This document shows, piece by piece, positions 1 through 8,100 of a DNA stretch of 10,947 bases. The notes beneath the pieces were generated by a model. The model was not told the DNA's origin and did not search any database. It saw only the letters and a program-made list of their open reading frames with translations. The first letter of the stretch is position 1, and the number at the start of each line of letters is the position of its first letter. The DNA comes from Helicobacteraceae bacterium. Lineage in GTDB: Bacteria > Campylobacterota > Campylobacteria > Campylobacterales > SZUA-545. Position numbers and translations under genes: made by a program. The DNA is taken from NCBI GenBank assembly GCA_031276985.1, contig JAISMA010000221.1, forward strand, positions 1 through 10,947. Direction: 5' to 3'.

Positions 1-1664
1 CCTTCGGAGATTTGCGCGGCGCTTGAGCGTTCGCCGCCGATTGCGATAAAAGCGGCGTTCGATTGCAAATCAAGCGCCGTTTTTGCCCTTAGCGTATCGG
101 AGAAACGATTGCTTGCGATTGTTTCGCTTTCGGCGCTTTCCGTTATATTTTCGTCGCTTGCTTTTGGCGTTTTGGCTCTTTGCGTTTCAAGCGTCGGCGT
201 TTTTGCGATCGGCGCGTTATTTTGCGCGATCTGTTCGGTTTTGTTATTAACCGCCGTTTTCGCGTTTTGCTTTTGCGCCGCGTAAGTTTCTACGGATCTG
301 ATCAGATTAGCCAAAGGCGTTTTTTCGATTGGTTTTTTTGCGCCGTTTTCAACTGCAATTGTCGGCGCTTGTAAAGTTTTTTCATTAACGTTTTTTTGCG
401 CTACAATCGGCGTTTTATCCGCGCTTTGCGGCGCGGCGCGTTCGCGTTCGATTGGCGCGATCGTTTGCGTTTTAGCCGTTTTTGCTTCCAAGGGCGCGGC
501 GGATTTTGGCGCGGATTTTACAACGTCTAAAACGGACGTTTTTTCGGGCGCGATAATCGTTTTTGGCTCGCGCAATTTGGCGTTTTTGGTTAAATCCGCG
601 GCGGTTTGCGCTTGCGGCGCTCGCTTATCTGACGCGGGCGTTTGCTTTGCGCTATGCGAAAGCGTCGATACAATCGTTTTTTGCCGCGAAATCGCAAGCG
701 TTATTTTTGCGACTTCAAGCCCGTTTTTGTTGGCAAAGTCGACAAGCTCCGTTAGCGTCCCGTCGCGCCCGATCTCCCGAAAGCGATCTTGCGTACTTTT
801 AAGCGTTGTCGCGGCGTTAATTTGCGCGTTTTGCTTTAACGCGGCGAGGATTGCGCGGGCGTTTTGGGCGCTTTCATTGTTGGCGCGGCGCGGCGTTTGG
901 CGGTTTTCGCCGCTAACGGCGCTAAACGGCGCGGTTAATTTTTGCGTCTTTTCGTCGCTTGCGACAGTTTGCGCCGCGATTGTCTCGATTGTTTCGCCTT
1001 CGATCGTTTCGCTTTTAAGCGCGGCGATTATGTCCGCGTCGATCGCGCTTATTTTGCCGCCGATCGCAACCGTCGCGGCGCTTTCGCTTTCGATTGCGCC
1101 GATCGCTTCGCCTTCAAGCGCCGTTTGCGCGTTTTCGCGGATCGCGCCGCTTAGTTTTTCGGGCGTTTCGTTTTGCGCCGTTTGCGTCGCTCGCGGCGTT
1201 AGCGCCAAGAGCAGTTTCATTAGCGGCTCTTGCGCGGCGATTGGAGCTTGAGCGTTCGGCGTTTGGGCGCTCGCCTTTTGCGCGTTTGGCGCTTTTTGCG
1301 TTTGCCCGCCCGTCGCGCCCGTCGTTTGCCCTAGCGCTTCGTCGGCTTTGATAATCGGCGCGGGTTTTGTGGAAATATCGCGCAAAATCTTGTTGATTGG
1401 CGCGTTTGGCGCGGAAGTTGTTTCGCCGCTTGCGACCCGCGCGAAGTTTGCGCTTTCGGCGGGCTTTGCGCGGTTTGCGGCGTTTGCCTGATTTGGCGGC
1501 GCGATCCATTTTTTAAGCGCGGTTTTGAACGCCGCCGCGAAATCGCCCGCTTCGTTTTGCGAAATATCGGATTGCGAAATATCGGACGACAAAAGCGTCG
1601 CTTTCGCCGTTTTGTTCGGCGCGTTTTTCGGCGTTATAAGGTTAAGTAATTGCGTTAAGCTCAA
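1..1664 (-). CDS. fliK: Probable flagellar hook-length control protein FliK, N-terminal part (runs off left edge)
   Basis: A single minus-strand frame stays open from 1664 to the window edge, at least 554 codons. An in-frame TGA lies six codons upstream (1682-1680), so TTG at 1664 is the first plausible start, with a GGAG ribosome binding site at 1673-1670 five bases before it. The product starts MSLTQLLNLITPKNAPNK and is rich in Ala, Thr, Lys, Gln and Glu, with little hydrophobic content and no signal peptide or membrane segment. One better-structured patch lies at about residues 288-326 (LKSTQDRFREIGRDGTL, then a Leu/Ile-patterned helix with FANKNGLEVAKI). In FliK family members a long, variable, disordered N-terminal ruler region measures the hook, and a conserved C-terminal domain switches FlhB export specificity; the latter would lie off the window. 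A sigma-54 element just upstream matches the promoter class of hook genes in this phylum. Without the C-terminal domain the name is an inference; another large, Ala/Thr-rich disordered protein is the alternative. Confidence 0.6.
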   Translation of the reverse strand, partial: MSLTQLLNLITPKNAPNKTAKATLLSSDISQSDISQNEAGDFAAAFKTALKKWIAPPNQANAANRAKPAESANFARVASGETTSAPNAPINKILRDISTKPAPIIKADEALGQTTGATGGQTQKAPNAQKASAQTPNAQAPIAAQEPLMKLLLALTPRATQTAQNETPEKLSGAIRENAQTALEGEAIGAIESESAATVAIGGKISAIDADIIAALKSETIEGETIETIAAQTVASDEKTQKLTAPFSAVSGENRQTPRRANNESAQNARAILAALKQNAQINAATTLKSTQDRFREIGRDGTLTELVDFANKNGLEVAKITLAISRQKTIVSTLSHSAKQTPASDKRAPQAQTAADLTKNAKLREPKTIIAPEKTSVLDVVKSAPKSAAPLEAKTAKTQTIAPIERERAAPQSADKTPIVAQKNVNEKTLQAPTIAVENGAKKPIEKTPLANLIRSVETYAAQKQNAKTAVNNKTEQIAQNNAPIAKTPTLETQRAKTPKASDENITESAESETIASNRFSDTLRAKTALDLQSNAAFIAIGGERSSAAQISE

Positions 1665-1687
1665 TTTGTCTCCGTCGAATCAAAATC

Positions 1688-1703
1688 AAGCAAACGGCGT
1701 TCC
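1688..1703 (-). promoter_or_regulatory. Sigma-54 (RpoN) promoter for the minus-strand fliK-like gene
   Basis: Read on the minus strand, the sequence is GGAACGCCGTTTGCTT. It has the obligatory GG-N10-GC spacing and matches the Campylobacter/Helicobacter form GGAACR-N4-TTGCTT at every fixed base. The predicted start of transcription is near 1678, about 14 bases before the TTG start and just ahead of the GGAG ribosome binding site. In Campylobacter and Helicobacter, RpoN with the activator FlgR drives hook, rod and basal-body genes. Position, orientation and match quality agree; expression is not shown. Confidence 0.7.
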
Positions 1704-1792
1704 TTTTGGCGCTATATTTACGCGATTTATTTCGCGCCGCGCATCGCGCTCAAATTGCCCGCAAACGGGTTTTATTTCGCGCTTCGTAAAAC

Positions 1793-1808
1793 GGAATAAT
1801 TCTTGCTA
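1793..1808 (+). promoter_or_regulatory. Candidate sigma-54 promoter for the two-lipoprotein operon
   Basis: The plus strand reads GGAATAATTCTTGCTA: GG-N10-GC spacing, GGAA at the -24 box and TTGCT at the -12 box. Against GGAACR-N4-TTGCTT it differs at two positions (C to T, final T to A). Transcription would start near 1818, leaving a leader of about 23 bases that contains the AAGG ribosome binding site (1830-1833) before the TTG start at 1841. It lies back to back with the fliK-facing element, 89 bases away. It is a weaker match than that element, so a chance occurrence remains possible. Confidence 0.5.
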
Positions 1809-1840
1809 CGATCTCGACAACTTTAAATAAAGGCGTTGCG

Positions 1841-3814
1841 TTGAAAAAATGGCTCGCGCCGATACTAGCTCTGGCGCTTTGCGGTTGCATAGACGACAAG
1901 GCGTTGCCCGAAGGTTACGCCGATAATCGTAGCGCGGCAAACGCCGACGCCAAAGTAAGCGGCGATATATTGATCGCCTCAATTTTTCCGCGAACGCCCA
2001 TAATCGCCGAAGGCGGCTCGATTTCGCTAACGGCGGTCGTAACGAACGGCGCGGGATTGACGCTTGAATCGACGTTAGCCGAACCCGTGCTGGTCAAATG
2101 GTCAAGCTCAAACGCGGCGATCGCGTCCGTCGACGAAAAAGGCGGCTTGTTTGGCAAAAGTCTGGGCAGCGCGGTTATTACGGCGGTCGCTTACAAAGGC
2201 GCGTATATGAGCGCGAGTTACAACGTGGTCGTTCACGTCGCCAAACGCAACTCGCTGGACGTTTCGGAGCTGTTTTTCAATCCTATGCAGGCTTATATAG
2301 ATATGGACGCGGAGCGCGTTTTCAGATTGAGCGCGGTCGATCACGCGGGAACGGCTACGTCGCTATCCGAAGGGCAAATTCGCCTTGAATCAAACAATGA
2401 AAACGTCTCGATCGCGCCTAGCGAAATCAACCTAACATCCACAAACGCCGCCGTAGAGGTCAAGATCAAAGGGCTGCAAAAGGGTTTCAGCTTTATCACG
2501 CCGTATTACGAGCTTGGCAGCTCCGACGGCTCTGAAAAGGTCAAGATTACGGGAACGCCGCTTGTCGTACAGGTGAAAGATTCCGTCGAGACGAGCCTGC
2601 CGAGTTTTAGCGGCTTTGACGGCGGCGGCGATCTCTCTATCGCCGTAGCCGAAGAGCGCGGCGGTTACAAAACCGTCTATGTTTCGCACTACGACAAAAC
2701 CGCCAAAGGACTGTTGTTTAGCGACTTTTACACCGCGTGGGCGCATAGAACCGCCAAAGGCGGCAAAGGAACGTCGGTCGATACGGGCAGATCGAACGGC
2801 ATCGCGCTTTCGCCGTTTGATTACAACCGCGATCTGCCCATAATCGCCTCGCTCAAGAACTCAAGCGTCGCGCTTTATTATCAGACAAGCAGAGGCGGCG
2901 GTTGGTTTGAAACCGAAGTCGAATCCAACGTTACGGACGCGAACCGCACCTACGCGCAAAACGCCGATCGCCTTATAAGCGTAAGCGCTTTTCGCGCCCC
3001 CGAAGGAAGCGCGGCGGAAAACGCGCTTCACGTGGCTTATTACGACGCGGCTAGAGAGCAGGTTTGCCTAGTTTCCTATACCTCGCCGCGAGACAAACAG
3101 GCAAATTCCAAATGCATAACGTCGAAAGCGCCGCCGCACAGCGTTTCGCTTGCCCACAACGACGTTACGGGCGAGCCGCGTATGGTTTACGGCGTACGCG
3201 AATATCTCTATACCGACTCAAACGGCACAAACACGACCATTCCCGAAGCGCTGTATTACGTTTCGCGTCAAAACGGCGATCTTTATAGGGAGCAGATACC
3301 AATCGACGGCGGCGCAAGCTACGCCTCTATAGCGTTAGATCGTAGCAACAAACCTATGGTGGCGCTCAAAGAGGGCGATTACGTCAGGGTTTACAGCCGC
3401 GAAGCGGACGGAAATGTTTTCAAATGGGCGCGCGATCCGTTAAGCGGCATAGACGTTTCTCAAGGCGAAATCGTGAGCGTATCGTTTGCAATCGACGCTT
3501 ACAACGAGCCAAGAGTGGCTTTTGCCTCAAACACGGGAGGCGGCGCGAAGATTCGTTACGCCCGCAAACCGCCGTTTAGAAATCTAGGAAGCCGCTGGAG
3601 TTTGGAAGAACCTGGTCAAAACGTGGCGGGCGCGCAGGGCGGATCAAGCGCGATCGTCGTCGATAGCGCAAACCGCGCTCATCTGGTTTATGGCGTGGAA
3701 AGCAAAAAGTGGTTCAACTATTGGGCGGAGCCGAACTTTTTTGACTACCGCGCTTATCCGACGAGCGGCTACTCCAAAGCCGACCTAATCACGGAAACGG
3801 GGAAAGTGCAATGA
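1841..3814 (+). CDS. Lipoprotein with Ig-like (Big_2-type) domain and propeller-like repeats
   Basis: A 657-residue envelope protein of unknown role. The start is TTG, with AAGG at 1830-1833 seven bases upstream. Residues 1-16 (MKKWLAPILALALCGC) form a lipoprotein signal with the lipid Cys at 16; Ile follows at +2. Residues about 43-133 look like a bacterial Ig-like Big_2 fold: the family's WSSSN..IASVD..G...G.....G.A.ITA pattern is clear at 87-116. A second beta-rich segment covers about 137-245. From about 260 to 625 there are recurring units of the type (P/A)-x-(V/L)-(A/V)-Y...Y-x-S, for example at 397-413, 446-475, 505-520, 557-574 and 613-620. These resemble the repeats of sialidase/BNR-like beta-propellers, but no catalytic residues of a sialidase were identified. 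The last codons overlap the next gene. The architecture suggests binding or scaffolding at the cell surface or in the periplasm. Confidence 0.85.
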   Translation: MKKWLAPILALALCGCIDDKALPEGYADNRSAANADAKVSGDILIASIFPRTPIIAEGGSISLTAVVTNGAGLTLESTLAEPVLVKWSSSNAAIASVDEKGGLFGKSLGSAVITAVAYKGAYMSASYNVVVHVAKRNSLDVSELFFNPMQAYIDMDAERVFRLSAVDHAGTATSLSEGQIRLESNNENVSIAPSEINLTSTNAAVEVKIKGLQKGFSFITPYYELGSSDGSEKVKITGTPLVVQVKDSVETSLPSFSGFDGGGDLSIAVAEERGGYKTVYVSHYDKTAKGLLFSDFYTAWAHRTAKGGKGTSVDTGRSNGIALSPFDYNRDLPIIASLKNSSVALYYQTSRGGGWFETEVESNVTDANRTYAQNADRLISVSAFRAPEGSAAENALHVAYYDAAREQVCLVSYTSPRDKQANSKCITSKAPPHSVSLAHNDVTGEPRMVYGVREYLYTDSNGTNTTIPEALYYVSRQNGDLYREQIPIDGGASYASIALDRSNKPMVALKEGDYVRVYSREADGNVFKWARDPLSGIDVSQGEIVSVSFAIDAYNEPRVAFASNTGGGAKIRYARKPPFRNLGSRWSLEEPGQNVAGAQGGSSAIVVDSANRAHLVYGVESKKWFNYWAEPNFFDYRAYPTSGYSKADLITETGKVQ

Positions 3815-4719
3815 AAACGAGATTTTGCGCTCTTTTGGCGCTGGCGCTTGGCGCGATCGTTTTAACCGCTTGCGACGCGCAGAGTCGAACGCAATCGGGC
3901 GCGACGCAAACCGCCGCAAACGAGAAATACGCGACGCTTTTGGTGGGCGAACAGCGGGATATAGAGCTTCCGATCGCGTACGATCCGACTTACGCGATCA
4001 GCTCCGCGACGACTTCGGAGGTGGGAAGCGACGTAAATTTGACCAACTCGCGCAACGTTAACTATCTTATAGCCGATATATCCGCTTCGGCGCGTCCCGT
4101 TTTGCGGCTTGTGGGCGCGTATCCGGGCAAAGAGGCGATTGCCGTTCAAACGGTAGATCGCGGCACGGGGCAAGTTTCAACGTTGCGCGTGATCGTTACG
4201 GTCGCGCCGTCGTCTAGCGGTAACGACGTTATCGGCGGACCTCCTTGCGTTCCGCCTCAATGCGGCGACGGCGGAGGAGGCGACGACGACGATGACGATG
4301 ACGGCGACGACGATATTGGCGACAAGCCGATCGTAGATCCAGACGCATGCACGTCGGCGGGAGGCTTTTACTACATCGACGACAACTATCAGGACGTAGA
4401 GGGCAAATTTGGGCTGGATTTTGCGGCGTATATCAGATCGCTAATGTCCGGCAACGTAGATTCCAACATTCGCCTGTTTTATCTTGGCGTAACCAACAAG
4501 CCCGCGCAGATTAGCTACGTCAATATGGGCAGATACCACGCCGTTCTTCCCGATTCGCAAATTACGGTCGAGTTTGATTTGCAATTGGCGCAGTTTTTAT
4601 TTGGACTGCAAAAAAAATATTTCTACGTGGAGACCAACGGCTACTGCTTGCGCGGCGAGATTCCAAGCTCCGTTATGTCGCCGCCTAGCAAAAAGCTAAC
4701 TTGGGTGGTACAGCCGTGA
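3811..4719 (+). CDS. Lipoprotein with Asp-rich linker, unknown function
   Basis: A 302-residue predicted lipoprotein. Its ATG overlaps the preceding stop codon (ATGA), which implies translational coupling and probably equal expression or partnership with the upstream propeller-like lipoprotein. The signal (residues 1-21) ends in the lipobox LTAC with the lipid Cys at 21. Asp follows at +2, an inner-membrane retention residue in Escherichia coli, though this rule is uncertain in this phylum. Residues about 40-133 form a beta-rich domain. Residues 141-172 are a flexible linker with PPCVPPQC, four Gly and ten Asp in a DDDDDDDGDDD run (158-168). A C-terminal domain (about 178-302) contains Cys 180 and Cys 279 and aromatic-rich strands. 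Mature cysteines at 146, 151, 180 and 279 could form two disulfides. The Asp run could bind calcium but lacks the spacing of an EF-hand or type III dockerin. I do not recognise the family. Confidence 0.8.
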   Translation: MKTRFCALLALALGAIVLTACDAQSRTQSGATQTAANEKYATLLVGEQRDIELPIAYDPTYAISSATTSEVGSDVNLTNSRNVNYLIADISASARPVLRLVGAYPGKEAIAVQTVDRGTGQVSTLRVIVTVAPSSSGNDVIGGPPCVPPQCGDGGGGDDDDDDDGDDDIGDKPIVDPDACTSAGGFYYIDDNYQDVEGKFGLDFAAYIRSLMSGNVDSNIRLFYLGVTNKPAQISYVNMGRYHAVLPDSQITVEFDLQLAQFLFGLQKKYFYVETNGYCLRGEIPSSVMSPPSKKLTWVVQP

Positions 4720-4742
4720 GTTCCGCCTTTCTCGCATCCATT

Positions 4743-4770
4743 CGTCATTCTGCGCGAAGTCGCAGAATCT
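4743..4770. repeat. Dispersed palindromic repeat A, copy 1
   Basis: A perfect 8-bp inverted repeat (ATTCTGCG at 4747-4754, CGCAGAAT at 4761-4768, 6-base loop) lies 23 bases after the preceding stop codon. A diverged copy in the same orientation is at 9816-9843. It could also act as a transcript-end hairpin for the lipoprotein operon, although no T-run follows. Confidence 0.7.
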
Positions 4771-4792
4771 GGCATTCAAACCAATCGCATAC

Positions 4793-4896
4793 TGTCGTTC
4801 CCGCGAAGACGGGAATCCAAAAATTGCGAAGCAATAACAAGAACAATCAACTCGCGTTTGTTTCAATACTAGATTCCCGCCTTCGCGGGAATGACA
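4793..4896. repeat. Inverted pair of dRS3-like palindromes (MITE-like block)
   Basis: Two 27-base arms, 4793-4819 and 4870-4896, are reverse complements of each other with three mismatches, and each is itself a palindrome. The right arm contains ATTCCCGCCTTCGCGGGAAT (4873-4892) and exactly fits ATTCCC-N8-GGGAAT, the form of the neisserial dRS3 repeat; the left arm (4797-4816) has one change in the outer arm. Translated, such repeats give the familiar spurious peptides VPAKTGIQ, SREGGN and DSRLRGND. About 50 bases of AT-rich sequence with a small TTGC-gaa-GCAA hairpin separate the arms. It has the form of a non-autonomous mobile or mosaic intergenic element; no transposase is present. Confidence 0.75.
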
Positions 4897-5018
4897 AGAG
4901 AGGCGAGGGCAGGGCGACAATGATCGCGCAATCGCAAGAGCAAGCGCTCAAATTGCAAGCTAGAACAGCAAAGGCGCGAGAGCGGGCGAGAATAACCAAC
5001 TTAAAAAGGAGGAGACCA

Positions 5019-5048
5019 ATGAAATTTCTTCATTTTCTTTTGGGCTAG
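5019..5048 (+). CDS. Nine-residue leader ORF upstream of the adhesin-like gene
   Basis: ATG at 5019 is preceded, six bases away, by AAGGAGG (5006-5012), one of the strongest ribosome binding sites in the window. The ORF encodes MKFLHFLLG and stops at TAG (5046-5048). It is in frame with the large downstream gene: no other in-frame stop lies between the TAG and the ATG at 5124. It could be a regulatory leader peptide, the remnant of an older signal-peptide start cut by a stop, or chance. That it is translated is likely from the binding site; the function is unknown. Confidence 0.35.
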   Translation: MKFLHFLLG

Positions 5049-5070
5049 GGTATTCAGAAAGTTAAAAAGA

Positions 5071-5096
5071 CGCCGATAGTGATAAGATATTCGGCG
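5071..5096 (+). promoter_or_regulatory. Hairpin and weak sigma-28-like -10 element before the adhesin-like gene
   Basis: CGCCGA (5071-5076) can pair with TCGGCG (5091-5096) around a 14-base loop, in the leader 13 bases before the ribosome binding site of the large gene. The left arm overlaps GCCGATAG (5072-5079), seven of eight bases of the classical flagellar sigma-28 -10 box GCCGATAA. The matching -35 position (about 5053, TTCA) is poor, so the promoter reading is weak. Confidence 0.25.
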
Positions 5097-5108
5097 AAAA
5101 GCATTCAC

Positions 5109-5115
5109 AAGGAGG
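5109..5115 (+). promoter_or_regulatory. Ribosome binding site that decides the adhesin-like start
   Basis: AAGGAGG lies eight bases before ATG 5124. The frame could be extended upstream to a GTG at 5079, but that codon has no ribosome binding site, lies inside a hairpin and would put 15 polar residues ahead of an otherwise clean signal peptide. Confidence 0.8.
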
Positions 5116-5123
5116 AAACGAAT

Positions 5124-8100
5124 ATGAAAGCGCGTTCTAAAGCGGCGTTAATCGCCGCGTTAGCTTTATCGTTGCCGTTGATCGCATGGGCAAACCACGT
5201 AATCAAGGTTAATCCAGACCAATGGCAACTTATAGGTATCACGGGTTACTACAACATTGAAACGAAGGGGGATTCGAATACGTCAAGCGCCGATCTGGCA
5301 AACGGCGCTCTCGGACAGGCTGTTGTCGATCTTAGAGACGATAACGACAATATATCGTGGGACGCAAACGCCACCTCTCCCTCCGACTACAATAAGGGAA
5401 ATTGGAACGCGCAGTTTAGCGACGCTCAGGACGCGCCAACGCTTGGCGTCAATGCGCCTACCGAAAATACGGGGCTAGGCTCTCCCTATCACTCCATTGT
5501 GGGTTTGCGAACGCTTAGAGTTGGTTCAATCCAAAAAACGGTAATCAGCTTTGCGCGACCGACAGCGCCCGCCGAGACCAACGGCAAAGAGTATGGCGCG
5601 TCGCTAATTTCGCTGTATCTGGTTTCGCCCTATTCAAACGGCGAACCCGACGTAATGGTGATCTTTGCGGCAAATCTGCTCAATCAAACCTTCAAAATCT
5701 CGTTCAAAAACAACGTTACGTCAAAGTGGAGCTTTCAAGATCCTGACGCCGCCGACATTGTCTATCAGGGCAAGTTTAGCTACGACGCGACATACGACAA
5801 TCCGTTGCGAATCGGTTCCGGTTTAACGCGAGTATTGCCTACGTCCACGACTACGGCGGGATCGTCGAGCGGTTACAGGAGTTTTGCCAACACGATCGAC
5901 TTGAATGTTTCCGACAATATCGCGGAGAAATTCGGCGAACTCAATACGACCAACTTCCAAGCCTTTGAAGGCAACTTCACCGCCTATCAATACGACGCGG
6001 TTCAAAAACTTTGGAAAATCGCCACGATCAACAACGCTCCGGACGGCGGTTTCGGACTTCAGACGGTTAGCGCCCTTGGCGAAAAGGGCAACGCGGGATC
6101 GACGAACAAAGTCCAAGACTACGTTAAAGGCGATTTCGCAAGCTGGGAAAAAGGCTACGGCTACTGGGTGCGAATATTTGACGACGCCAACCCCTCCACG
6201 ACGGGCATAAAAGGCAAAGGTGATCTGCCCGGTATTTTGGCAAACGAGCAGATTAACGGCGCAGGCGATTACAACGGCTTAATCCAAAACGGCTGGAATC
6301 TGCTTGCCTTTGAAGATGGAACGTTGCGCTATACGGCAAGCGGGTTTAAGATTTCTAATGCCACAAGCGTGCTACAAGTGGTTAGTCCGTTTGGCGACTC
6401 TAACGTATCGTTTCCGAGCGCTCTTACCAGCGCTGATTGCTTGGCGTTTAACACTAACGCGCAAATCAGCAATAACGGTAGCGCAAACGCGCTAGAAGTT
6501 ACTTGCCTGTCGGACGGTACAAATGCGTATCTAATCTCGTCCAAGCCGTTTTATATTATTACTAGCGGCGCCACAGGCACAGTTACCGGCATTGAAAGCC
6601 TTGCGGGTTATAAATACCAAACGACCGATCTGGTCGACATTAACGGCTCGTTAGCTCCAACCGCGCTTCGCACGAAACTTGGCGAATACGCGCTTTTGGT
6701 CGAGTTGAACAATAAAGACTACAATCTCAGCAACGGCGGCGCATTGCCCGTCGACAACGCTCTTGGCGTTGGCGTGCCTTCATGGTATGGCAAACCAATC
6801 AAAAGCACAAATCCTTTTGATATTACAAAAGTGGTACCCGACTTTGCGTCGCAAGTAAACATCAACGCGGGCGACAACGCGCGCGCGGTTTATGTTGATT
6901 CAAGCTCGTCCGAAGTTGATAGATTGCTTTTGCTTGCGGCAAATACTCGCTTCTATGTGCGCGACAATGTCGCCATCCGCGTATTTAAGCTAAAGAGCGG
7001 CGAGGAAGCGAATAATTCGGTGTTGTCGATTGATTACGGCGGCGCAAGCCACAAAACCGCCACAATCGTCGGCACGTCATGGGTAGGCGGACAACCCGAT
7101 TGCCCGACGCTACTATCGGCAGTAAAGCCCGCCAGCGCGACCGCAGTTGTAGCTGGTTGCCTTGACGGGAATAATTCGATTGGCTATTTCTCCGATAGTC
7201 AGTTTAACTTCGACGTTAAAGAGATTAACGCTCAAAATGGCGGAGGTCAATTGTTAGTTGATGTCTACACAGATAAAAACGGGTCGGTAAGCGGCGCGTT
7301 GAAAAAGGTGATTCAGCCTAGCGATCTTAAAAAAGCGAACTTTGACGGCGGAACGGCGAATTGGAGCCCTTCAGTCTCCAATCTAACCTATACAAGCGTA
7401 TGGGCGGAAGATTTCCCCACAAACGGACCGCTTTATTATCTGGCAAGCAACGGCTTTAAGCCCGAAATGATTCTAACGGGCGTAACCAGCGACAACACGG
7501 ATCCGACATTTACTACCGGTAACGCGCCGGGAACGATTAGCTGGAAAGCGCTAGATACTACCCGCGATCCAAAAGCGTGGTTTGACAGCGCCAACGACTT
7601 TGAGTTGTTCTGGACTGAAAAAGAGCGTGGTTATTGGGTTTACGCCGAAAGCGGTTATGTAAATCAAGTAGCGGTAAACGACGTTAATCTCAACCAGACC
7701 TCCGTCGTTACCAAGCACTTCAACAATACGGAAAAAGTCGGCGACGAGATCGCGGTGTTCAACTGGATTGACGCTTATGTCAGCGCAAGCGTCAGCGGCT
7801 TAACTAGACCGGGCTATACAAGCGGCGAAACGTACACCGTAAGAGCTAGACTGGATAGCGACTTTATTCCGCTAACTACGACGGGCGCGATTAGCGGCTC
7901 TAGCGCTACGTTTACGGCGGCGCTAAACGACTTTGAAGTCGCAGGCCTTCGTCCGACTGGTCCAAAAGACCTTAACGTAACGGCTACGGACGGATTGGGC
8001 GGCAACGCTACGGGCGGCGTTCAGATTAGGTACGTTCAACCCGCGACGCCTACGATTAGCTTTAGCGGCGATACGCTTACGCTTTCGAGCAATACGTACG

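Noticed and set aside
577..1251. 224-residue open frame on the plus strand, with neighbours at 563-802, 942-1154 and 1094-1351
   Set aside because: Shadows of the minus-strand fliK-like gene; the GCG/GCC/TTT-rich codon bias leaves the opposite strand open. No ribosome binding sites.
1114..1509. Arg/Lys-rich 131-residue minus-strand frame
   Set aside because: A different frame of the same strand inside the longer TTG-initiated gene; its composition is an artefact of frame-shifted GCG/AAA codons.
1758..1777. CCCG-caaa-CGGG followed by TTTTATTT, terminator-like
   Set aside because: The stem has only four GC pairs and it lies between divergent promoters, where no transcript should end; too weak to annotate.
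2600..3720. Sialidase identity for the propeller-like part of the first lipoprotein
   Set aside because: The repeats look like a BNR/sialidase-type propeller, but no Asp-box series or catalytic arginine triad could be identified.
4743..4896. CRISPR array
   Set aside because: Only inverted and palindromic copies; no regularly spaced direct repeats with unique spacers.
4696..5048. Short proteins on both strands with SREGGN, VPAKTGIQ and DSRLRGND segments
   Set aside because: These are translations of the palindromic repeat, a well-known source of false genes; no ribosome binding site at 4701 or 4920.
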